A stretch of DNA of 64,000 nucleotides from Girardinichthys multiradiatus (Eukaryota > Chordata > Actinopteri > Cyprinodontiformes > Goodeidae), in NCBI RefSeq assembly GCF_021462225.1, contig NC_061794.1:39928914-39992913 (forward strand), in the 5' to 3' direction. Each line of letters opens with the position of its first letter. The stretch's first letter is position 1. This document shows positions 60,401-64,000 of the stretch, piece by piece. The translations under genes were made by a program, and so were the position numbers. Below the pieces are notes generated by a model that ran no database searches, was not told where the DNA came from, and saw only the letters and a list, made by a program, of their open reading frames with translations.

Positions 60401-62685
60401 ATGTCATTCCCAAGACGAATTGACGCTGTATTGGCCGCAAAAGGAGGCCCTACACCATACTAATAAATTATTGTGGTCTAAAACCAGGTGTTTCAGTTTC
60501 ATTGTCCAACCCCTGTAGCTAGACCACGGCATCAAATTTAAAGTACTCCCCTTCGCATCCAGGAGTTGGATAGCACCTTGTGAGCAGACTTTACTTTGAC
60601 AAGAAATATTGGAATGAACTGATAAGATTTCGTTACCCATCTAGTTTCTTGTCTTAAACTGGGCAAATCAAAAAAACAGTTCTAATTCTGGAGTTTAAAA
60701 AAACCTTTTGGTTGGTTGTTGGTCCTTATCAGCCTGGCCCCCAGCTCCTGATGCTAGCACTTTTTCTTGTGGCACAGAGTACTAAAAAAGCACTTAACTC
60801 AGTTTTAGCACTGAAACCAGTTTGCTGGAAAACAGACAAAAAAAAAAAATCTGAATACAACTAAAGGAATTTTTATATTTCGGAGAGGACACAAATCATG
60901 AAATTTCTCCATCTGGTGAAAGTCTTTGTGAAATTAACCAGTTAGAACTGTCGAAACATGCATCTTTTCAGCCGTGTTGGAATATGCACCATTGGCAAGT
61001 CTAGAATTGACTATTGGAGTACTTAAGAAATGGCAGTCATCGTGATTTGAACTCTTTTGTTTAAATCTTTTTTTCTGTATTATAGTTTGTCTGACTTGGT
61101 TCCTGTTGGTCTCTTTCGCTGATGTCTCTTCTAGATGTCAAAGCAATTTGTCCTCTAACAGAGGTGGTCTGTTTTTGAACTAAAACCTTGAGACAAGCCT
61201 GAGATGTAACACTAATCCTGAAACTGTATAAGAAACATATTTTAAATAAAGAGTAAACTTGATATGAGTGTGTATGTGTGTGTAAAAGGGAACAGTGTCA
61301 GACTGCCAAGATATTTCATTAATCTTGCCTTATATTACATCGGTGCAGCATTGTGTAAACAGTGAAGAGTGACCATTGCACCGCAGCCTTGGGTTAGATG
61401 AGACACACGATGCTCTATTGATTTCTGCATATGTTCTGAGAATGTGTGGCAGGCCTTGTAACACTTCACTTCGCTGTGCCAAGTTCTTTTCAGGGGGGAT
61501 GAGAGATGGCTAATGTTCTTGGAGTAGTTTCTATCTCATCCTAACATAGTCCACATGTAATTTATGGCTTTAGGGAAGATCTATTAATTTAAACCTTTTT
61601 TTAAGACATTGTTTTTGAGGGAGTTAATCTGGAAGCGATTAAAAGTGTGTATCAATGCTTGTGCTGTTTTTGAAATAGCCTCATCTAATTGACTGAATAT
61701 GAATGATTCATACTGCCTGTTGTCTGATTTTCCTGTGTGATAATGACATTTCTGTTGATATTGCTGCTAAAGTGCACTATTGGTACTATAAACCTGCCTT
61801 GCGCTGACAGGACGGACCAGTCAAAGGTTCACATGTGGTCGAGTTAGCATAGTGGTTACCATGGTGTCCATAATTAGAGCCCCGTAGATTGCGTAATAAC
61901 AAGAAGGGCACTATGCTGTCTGTAATCTCTTTTACATTTCTATTTATTATCCTCATCGTCACAAGCAGCATCACACTGTCAGTTGCAGCGGCTTGCAATT
62001 TAACAGTCCGCAGGGCTTTCCCCTGCCGCTGCCTCGCCACACGTTCAGCGGTCATCCAATCATTTGCTGGAGTTTCTGCTCCTTTCTTGTCTTTCCCTCA
62101 GCTGTAATCTCTGAAGCCTGACTCCTGTTTTCATGTCAACAAAGATATCTTGTATCTTAGAGCGTATTCTAAGCTGAAGGATCCCAACCTCCCTCCTTCT
62201 CCTTTCTTTGTGATCATATGCGGCGGTTTGCTGGGTGGTGTGGTATGTGGTGAAACGTGGTTCACCACATAGAGCTGTGTTGTGGGACATGGATGAGAAC
62301 TGGCAGCTGTGCGCTTAGGATCGTCTCTAGTTCGCGCTCCAAGCTGCTACCTGCTCATTGTTTCCATGCGTGTTTGTATATCAGGACAGCTGATTTTTGG
62401 GACTGTCTGAGCTGCCGCCCAGGTGTTCTTTGGCTGGTGGATGGCAGACTGGTGGAATGTGTGAGTCACGCCACATGTTGCATCCTGCTGCACAAGTCCT
62501 GTTTACGAATATGTGATTTTAGTTTGCTTTCTTTTCATATGTTGAATGAGTCAGAACGTCTTGCCATCTGCAGCCACATTACATTAACTCATTATCACTT
62601 GTTTGTTTATCTTTCAGGTTCAGATTCTGTTGGACTGCGGAGAGGATAACGTCTGTGTTCCTGACTTAAAGCTGGCAGTCCATAG
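27286..62685 (+). CDS. itga5: Integrin alpha-5, 19 coding exons, C-terminus beyond window
   Basis: The alpha subunit of the fibronectin receptor (pairs with beta-1), a single-pass plasma-membrane adhesion protein. The 19 exons join in phase to about 657 codons, against roughly 1050 for the family. Order: signal peptide (about 1-38, ending VCEA before FNLDVENP), beta-propeller with FG-GAP repeats (about 39-485), thigh domain, and the genu Cys loop [10 protein letters not shown] entering calf-1. Three canonical Ca-binding loops lie at residues 328-336 (DINSDGMVD), 395-403 (DLNQDGFND) and 459-467 (DLDMNGYPD). A degenerate one, EFSGDQVED, is at 274-282. Choice of alpha-5 over alpha-V rests on [34 protein letters not shown] and MINPEEKTC. 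The start ATG has strong context (A at -3, G at +4). Introns 1 (15.7 kb), 2 (5.9 kb) and 18 (4.3 kb) are swollen by transposons. Furin-type site, membrane helix and GFFKR tail are expected downstream. Confidence 0.93.
27495..31975. other. itga5 intron 1, 5' part
   Basis: No exon or clear mobile element. Open frames on both strands are short and lack family motifs. Enhancers may lie here, but none can be read from sequence alone. Confidence 0.5.
31976..32115 (+). repeat. Retroelement 3'-tail-like repeat
   Basis: 'gcgatggactggcgacctgt', 'ccagggtgtacc', 'gctggagataggcaccagct' and 'aataagcagtagaaaatgac' form the conserved 3' tail that also appears at 313-400. It ends in a GACT-type short repeat. 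No coding sequence is attached. Confidence 0.65.
32116..32606. other. Intron 1, no recognised feature
   Basis: No recognised exon or repeat. Confidence 0.5.
32607..33308 (-). mobile_element. CR1/L2-like LINE 3' UTR copy, antisense
   Basis: A near-collinear antisense copy of 2870-3588. It starts with AATTCAGTTCAATTTAGTTT, 'tatagcaccaattcacaaca' and 'tctcaaggcacttcacaaaa', continues with 'aggaagaaacctccagcaga', and ends at about 'aagttgtcagcagaagctga'. It is non-coding (5'-truncated inside the 3' UTR) and antisense to itga5 in intron 1. Confidence 0.85.
33309..34454. other. Intron 1, no recognised feature
   Basis: No recognised exon or element; the open frame at 33783-34136 has no family motif. 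Confidence 0.5.
34455..35487 (-). mobile_element. Tc1-like relic, antisense
   Basis: Recognisable pieces in order: 'cagtttgtatggagagcatc', 'gtcaccaccatgcttcataa' (complement of the GGG box), 'catgtcttggtaggtttgca', 'gactttctccctgttgtgtt', 'tgttggtctatcatctgga', and right end 'gtatgaatattttgcaatg'. Fully degraded, no ORF. Confidence 0.75.
35488..37932. other. Intron 1, mostly unassigned; possible hAT-like trace
   Basis: Mostly unassigned. At 36675-36730 'tagagatgg', 'gaccagagatttgtggcc' and 'tacaaattttagctgatttc' resemble the hAT-like ends at 44032 and 46326. This is a weak trace only. Confidence 0.4.
37933..39410 (-). mobile_element. Tc1/mariner-type transposon, about 1.48 kb, decayed
   Basis: The left end CACTGCTCAAAAAAATAAAG follows a TA (37931-37932). 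The right end 'aagtgttccctttaatagtt' is its imperfect inverted repeat; shared core AAAGGGAACACT. The transposase is antisense. From memory this is a common fish TcMar family. The right terminal repeat has several changes near its tip, and the transposase is broken. Confidence 0.83.
38191..38911 (-). pseudogene. Tc1/mariner transposase, broken
   Basis: On the minus strand, 38911-38708 reads [20 protein letters not shown] and [13 protein letters not shown], a helix-turn-helix region. Near 38483-38445 a [14 protein letters not shown] second catalytic Asp region appears in another frame. The block at 38484-38191 has [20 protein letters not shown] with the catalytic Glu and ends ARGGHTQY. At least two frame changes separate the parts, so no active enzyme can be made. 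Confidence 0.8.
39411..41334. other. Intron 1, no recognised feature
   Basis: No exon or element recognised in about 1.9 kb. Confidence 0.5.
41335..41990 (-). mobile_element. Tc1-like relic, antisense, partial
   Basis: 'catatttggtagaaccaccg', 'aggtctggcctttaactggg', 'tttctccacaattatatcac' and 'tgatgctgtttgtttactaa' occur in the same order as in the relic at 23876-24975. Ends are lost and no ORF remains. Confidence 0.7.
41991..43203. other. Intron 1, 3' end
   Basis: No element recognised. The polypyrimidine tract 'tttctcttcctcacag' precedes exon 2. Confidence 0.55.
43204..43334 (+). CDS. itga5: itga5 exon 2
   Basis: Preceded by TTCCTCACAG and followed by GTAAG. Encodes [13 protein letters not shown], the first FG-GAP 'GAP' box, with N-glycosylation sequons NTS (N81) and NVT (N86) and the Cys pair C96/C105. 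Enters in phase 2, leaves in phase 1. Confidence 0.93.
43335..45026. other. Intron 2, 5' part; possible hAT-like fragment
   Basis: At 44032 'tagagatgaaccgatcagag' then 'attttgtggcc' resembles the left end of the hAT-like element at 46326, but no matching right end was found. The rest is unassigned AT-rich intron. Confidence 0.4.
45027..45292 (-). mobile_element. tRNA-derived SINE
   Basis: On the minus strand it starts 'ggcgactgtggctcagtagg' (A box TGGCTCAGTAGG) and has the B box GGTTCGATTTC about 45 bases on, as in a tRNA-derived promoter. It then continues through 'gcgctttgagtggtctg' to a 3' end made of three CCATTTA units (45027-45047 on the plus strand as TAAATGG). No clear target duplication was found. 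Confidence 0.75.
45293..46325. other. Intron 2, no recognised feature
   Basis: No exon or element recognised. Confidence 0.5.
46326..46995. mobile_element. hAT-like non-autonomous element, 670 bp
   Basis: Ends: left TACAGATGCACAGATC, right GATTTCTCGGTGCATCTCTA, whose complement begins TAGAGATGCACCGAG. The flanks are CAATCAAC (46318-46325) and CAATCAGG (46996-47003), 6 of 8 identical, fitting an old 8-bp hAT target duplication. No transposase is present, so movement would have depended on an enzyme supplied elsewhere. Confidence 0.7.
47004..49199. other. Intron 2, 3' part
   Basis: No recognised element. The open frame 47077-47481 on the minus strand has no domain I know. Confidence 0.5.
49200..49300 (+). 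CDS. itga5: itga5 exon 3
   Basis: Acceptor TTTTCCCAG, donor GTAAGG. Encodes residues about 114-147, including [19 protein letters not shown], the propeller segment ahead of ACAPLY. Ends in phase 0. Confidence 0.93.
49777..49962. repeat. Tc1 terminal fragment in intron 3
   Basis: 'atattttgccacatggcatt', 'gagattttatgagatagacc' and 'aaaaatctttacaaatgaaa' followed by 'tctgaaaagtgtg' match the terminal region of the other Tc1 relics here. About 190 bp, no coding part. Confidence 0.6.
50131..50254 (+). CDS. itga5: itga5 exon 4
   Basis: Begins exactly at ACAPLYYWR and carries [19 protein letters not shown], which is closer to alpha-5 than to alpha-V. NFT is a glycosylation sequon. Ends in phase 1 before GTAACT. 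Confidence 0.95.
50377..50438 (+). CDS. itga5: itga5 exon 5
   Basis: Acceptor TTGTTTCAG, donor GTAATT. Encodes [19 protein letters not shown] plus TM, residues about 189-209, ending in phase 0. Confidence 0.92.
50534..50579 (+). CDS. itga5: itga5 exon 6
   Basis: A 46-base exon after a T-rich tract and CAG. Encodes [15 protein letters not shown], the conserved propeller '[10 protein letters not shown]' box. Donor GTACGG, phase 1. Confidence 0.93.
50677..50802 (+). CDS. itga5: itga5 exon 7
   Basis: Acceptor ACCTTTAG. Encodes [19 protein letters not shown] through VHDDSYQ, residues about 225-266, phase 1 at both ends. Donor GTTAGC is slightly weak. Confidence 0.92.
50888..50932 (+). CDS. itga5: itga5 exon 8
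   Basis: A 45-base exon encoding [15 protein letters not shown], the start of the first (degenerate) metal-binding loop, as in alpha-5 relatives. Donor GTAGGT. Confidence 0.92.
51123..51166 (+). CDS. itga5: itga5 exon 9
   Basis: A 44-base exon encoding [15 protein letters not shown], which completes the first loop and the GVP turn. Acceptor CATCCTAG, donor GTAAG. Ends in phase 0. Confidence 0.92.
51370..51426 (+). CDS. itga5: itga5 exon 10
   Basis: Nineteen codons, [19 protein letters not shown], with an N-glycosylation sequon NGS. Flanked by GTTGCAG and GTAAG, phase 0 at both ends. Confidence 0.93.
51490..52468 (+). mobile_element. Tc1-like relic in intron 10
   Basis: Plus-strand remains of a Tc1 in order: 'gaacaaaccagacaggtcac' (transposase start), 'agacccatggtaactctgg', 'ggagctgcatagaccacagc', 'gtcctgtttaaagtttacca', 'cataatggtggcagcatcat' (GGGS box), and right end 'gtgacaaaatgttgacatgt'. 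The second half of the transposase is deleted. Many indels and no ORF. Confidence 0.8.
52829..52881 (+). CDS. itga5: itga5 exon 11
   Basis: Encodes [18 protein letters not shown], an FG box and the start of Ca loop 2. Acceptor TTTTCAAAG, donor GTGAG, phase 2. Confidence 0.93.
52990..53198 (+). CDS. itga5: itga5 exon 12
   Basis: Encodes [46 protein letters not shown]: the rest of loop 2, one full blade and most of Ca loop 3. Ends in phase 1 before GTAAGG. Confidence 0.95.
53199..54238. other. Intron 12; short transposon-end-like trace
   Basis: At 53264-53330 'cagtgcccataaaaagtctt' and 'catgtttcagatcatctaac' resemble the end of a fish DNA transposon (from memory). The rest is unassigned. Confidence 0.4.
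54239..54430 (+). CDS. itga5: itga5 exon 13
   Basis: Encodes [20 protein letters not shown] through [19 protein letters not shown]: end of loop 3, the next blade and most of loop 4. Acceptor TTTTGTGCAG, donor GTAAG. Confidence 0.95.
54528..54573 (+). CDS. itga5: itga5 exon 14
   Basis: Encodes [15 protein letters not shown], the last propeller blade GAF box. Phase 1 in, phase 2 out; donor GTATGT. Confidence 0.93.
54574..55209. other. Intron 14, no recognised feature
   Basis: No exon or element recognised. Confidence 0.5.
55210..55323 (+). CDS. itga5: itga5 exon 15
   Basis: Encodes [20 protein letters not shown] followed by [19 protein letters not shown], the propeller-to-thigh transition. 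NPEEKTC matches the alpha-5 pattern, and NSS is a sequon. Acceptor GTCCAAAG, donor GTAAG, phase 2. Confidence 0.93.
56105..57013 (+). mobile_element. Tc1-like relic in intron 15
   Basis: Left end 'gagccttggaaaagtattca'. Interior: 'tttaaagtttgccacaaggc', 'tcactctgaacacaccatcc', 'gttgatgggaaaataaaatg', 'gagccacaatggaatggctt'. Right end: 'gtgacaaaatatggaaaagt'. Strongly diverged, no ORF; same orientation as itga5. Confidence 0.8.
57522..57577 (+). CDS. itga5: itga5 exon 16
   Basis: Encodes [18 protein letters not shown] in the thigh domain, with sequon NLS. Acceptor AAAACAG, donor GTGAGC, phase 1. Confidence 0.92.
57938..58089 (+). CDS. itga5: itga5 exon 17
   Basis: Encodes [20 protein letters not shown] then LFLDSQ and [13 protein letters not shown], thigh domain. 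NHT is a sequon. Ends in phase 0 before GTATGT. Confidence 0.94.
58217..58354 (+). CDS. itga5: itga5 exon 18
   Basis: Forty-six codons: [20 protein letters not shown] then [18 protein letters not shown]. This is the conserved EFRDKL block of the thigh domain. Donor GTACTT, phase 0. Confidence 0.94.
58355..59267. other. Intron 18, 5' part
   Basis: No recognised exon or element. The sequence directly left of 59268 does not match the terminal repeat expected for the transposon there. Confidence 0.5.
59268..60515 (+). mobile_element. Tc1/mariner transposon, DD36E type, left end truncated
   Basis: The right end is intact: 'aaaccaggtgtttcagtttc' followed by ATTGTCCAACCCCTG, then TA (60516-60517). 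On the left only the inner part of the inverted repeat (AAACACCTG, 59268-59276) is present. The outermost 20 or so bases, which should mirror CAGGGGTTGGACAATGAAAC, are replaced by CA-rich sequence. The element carries an uninterrupted transposase ORF. It lies in intron 18 of itga5 in the same orientation. Confidence 0.9.
59432..60463 (+). CDS. Tc1/mariner transposase, intact 343-codon ORF, DD36E
   Basis: A cut-and-paste transposase. The N-terminal bipartite helix-turn-helix (about 8-45 and 65-110) should bind the terminal repeats. GRKRKL (57-62) is a nuclear-localisation-like stretch. Catalytic triad: D152 in [10 protein letters not shown]243 in [11 protein letters not shown]280 in LNIIEPLWG. 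Thirty-six residues lie between the last two, so DD36E, not the usual DD34E of Tc1. That spacing defines, as I recall, the 'Incomer' group described in animals. HGGGS is at 186-190. The length (343) is normal and the end, AAKGGPTPY, is the usual Tc1 terminus. There is no frameshift or stop. The start ATG matches the position usual in relatives. It lies inside an itga5 intron, so expression would need read-through or its own promoter. Confidence 0.93.
   Translation: MGDIPEFKRGQIVGARLAGASVTKTASLCDVSRTMVSRVMSAYHQEGRTTSNKINCGRKRKLSERDVRALTQIVSKKHKTTAAQITAELNVHLNSPVSTRTVRRELHRVNIHGQAAIAKPLVTHANAKRRFQWCKERKSWAVDNVKHVLFSDESTFTVFPTSGRVTVWRSPKEAYHPDCCMPRVKHGGGSVMVWAAISWHSLGPILVLDGRITAKDYRTIHEDHVHPMVQTLYPEGGAVYQDDNAPIHTARLVKDWCDEHESEVEHLPWPAQSPDLNIIEPLWGVLEEQVRKRFPPLVSRSDLATILQEEWLKIPLTTVQYLYMSFPRRIDAVLAAKGGPTPY
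60518..62617. other. Intron 18, 3' part
   Basis: No recognised exon or element in 2.1 kb. Open frames at 61889-62107 and 62257-62649 have no family motif; the latter overlaps exon 19 in another frame. Confidence 0.5.
62618..62685 (+). CDS. itga5: itga5 exon 19 (last one in window)
   Basis: Encodes [20 protein letters not shown] then VH, the genu Cys loop and first calf-1 strand. Acceptor ATCTTTCAG, donor GTAAG, phase 2. The following exon must lie beyond position 64000. Confidence 0.94.
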
Positions 62686-62747
62686 GTAAGTCCACTCACA
62701 TCCTTGTCTGATATGGATTTTAGAAAATCAATATTCATGGAGAACTG

Positions 62748-64000
62748 TGAAAAAATATTAATACCCATTGTACATTTTAACAATTTATGATACAAACTTC
62801 ATTGTACATTTTGATGTTGTGAATTTTGGAGTGAAAGGAAATACATTCTTTACAAATAAATTTCCTAAAAGTGTGGTTTTCATTCTATTCCCTGAGCCAA
62901 TGCTTTTGCTGCAAGTCTTTTTGGGTCTCTACCACCTTTGCACATCTACACACTGAAATTCTTGCCCATTCTTCTTTGCAAGATAACGCCAACTCAGTCA
63001 GAGTGGATAGAAGCATCTTCCCAAAGCTTTTCAATCAGATTTTGATCTAGACTTTGCTGTGGCGTTTCCAACATATAAATATACTTGGACTTAAACAATT
63101 CTATTGTAACAAGTTTTCTTCCAGTATTGACACACATTTAACTTAATCAAACTACTCATTAACTCTGACCAACTTCTCTTTCCCTCCTGAAAAACAGCAG
63201 CCTACAGTATAATGCTTCCACCACCATATTCCACTGTGAGGGCGGTGTGTGGAAATTTGGTCTCATCTGACCAGAACACCTTCTTTCACGTTTGCTGTGT
63301 CTCATATGGCCTTTGGCAAACTGCAAAGGAGAACTCTTAAAACATTCTTCTTACCGCTTTTCCATAAAAGCCGGATTTGTGGACTAAAAGTTGTCCTATC
63401 AACAGCGTCTCCCTCCTGAGCTTTGGATCTTTGCAGTTCCTTCATAAGTACCATGGGCCTCTGGCTACTTTTGTGATTAGTAGTCTCCTTCACTGGCTTT
63501 TGGTTGTAGGAGGATTTCCATGTCTTCATAGGTTAACCCATTGTTAGGTCATACTTTTTAGATTTTCAGATGATAGATTGTTTGCTCAGGATTTTGCTAG
63601 AGTAAAGGAGGATGAATGCAAATGCACGTCACTATTTTTAGATTTTTTTTTGTACAAGATTAAGAAAACCTTCAATTCACTTAATTCAGATTATTTATGT
63701 AGCGCCAATTCACAACACACGTTGTCTCAAGGCACTTCACAAAAGTCAGGTACAGACATTCCACCTAATCCTAATCATTGAACGGTGCAGTCAGATTCAG
63801 TTATTTATTCAAATTGGATAAAAAGTTTTTCTATCTAAGGAAACCCAGCAGATTGCATCGAGTCAGAGACTTGTAGCAGTCACTCCTCCTGGATGAGCTT
63901 GTAGAGACAGTGGACAGTCACTGTCTCTACCTTGTATCCTTTTCTGTCCACTTCACAATTATGTCATATTTTGCGCTGATCTGTCATAAAATATATTGAA
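62748..64000 (-). mobile_element. Tc1-like relic, split by a LINE 3' end, runs off the window
   Basis: Antisense Tc1 remains in order: 'cttgcccattcttctttgca', 'aacttctctttccctcctga', 'tccaccaccatattccactg', 'gtctcatctgaccagaacac', 'ggactaaaagttgtcctatc', 'accatgggcctctggctact', 'tccatgtcttcataggtt', 'gaggatgaatgcaaatgcac'. After the LINE insert it resumes at about 63936 with 'tgtccacttcacaattatgt' and 'gtcataaaatatattgaa'. Confidence 0.78.
63675..63935 (-). mobile_element. CR1/L2-like LINE 3'-end fragment inside the Tc1 relic
   Basis: 'ttatgtagcgccaattcaca', 'gttgtctcaaggcacttcac', 'aaaagtttttctatctaagg' and 'cagattgcatcgagtcagag' repeat the 3' UTR end at 32607-32870 and its complement at 3350-3588. 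About 260 bp, 5'-truncated, non-coding. Tc1-relic sequence continues on both sides. Confidence 0.82.

Noticed and set aside
27286..62685. Alternative call of integrin alpha-V for the gene
   Set aside because: The Cys-rich propeller insert ([24 protein letters not shown]) and NPEEKTC fit alpha-5 better than alpha-V. A family tree would settle it.
1..64000. CRISPR arrays, prokaryotic operons, endogenous retrovirus (LTR, gag, pol, env)
   Set aside because: No regularly spaced direct repeats, no long terminal repeat pairs and no retroviral protease/RT/integrase motifs. The RT sequences present are of non-LTR type.

Overview
The window is vertebrate nuclear DNA, almost certainly from a ray-finned (teleost) fish. 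The evidence is a GT-AG spliced integrin alpha gene with long introns, fish-type LINEs (Rex3/RTE-like and CR1/L2/Rex1-like), many Tc1/mariner copies, hAT-type miniature elements and tRNA-derived SINEs. I cannot name the species.

Layout. Positions 1-26990 are upstream, gene-poor DNA. They hold a decayed CR1/L2-like LINE (about 575-3588) split by a nearly intact 1.6-kb Tc1 transposon (1048-2666), a nearly full-length but broken Rex3-like LINE (about 6548-9685), several degraded Tc1 relics, and a three-level nest at 14590-15782 (SINE inside hAT-like element inside Tc1 relic). From about 27000 to the window end lies the 5' two thirds of one gene, read here as itga5 (integrin alpha-5). I resolve 19 coding exons, 27286-62685, all in phase and all with GT-AG introns. 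They encode about 657 residues: signal peptide, seven-bladed beta-propeller, thigh domain and the genu/start of calf-1. The rest (calf domains, processing site, membrane helix, cytoplasmic tail) lies beyond position 64000.

The introns carry most of the other content. Intron 1 (15.7 kb) has an antisense LINE 3' end, Tc1 relics and a second kind of Tc1/mariner transposon (37933-39410). Intron 2 has a tRNA-derived SINE and an hAT-like miniature element with recognisable target duplication. Introns 3, 10 and 15 have Tc1 relics. Intron 18 holds a Tc1/mariner element whose 343-codon transposase is uninterrupted and has DD36E spacing, but whose left terminal repeat is damaged. Intron 19 has a Tc1 relic split by a LINE 3' end.

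The only cellular gene I can support is itga5. I found no tRNA or rRNA gene, CRISPR array or new multigene system. The points most worth a second look are the intact DD36E transposase ORF, the datable nested insertions, the Rex3 copy lacking reverse-transcriptase motif B, and a short upstream ORF before the itga5 start.
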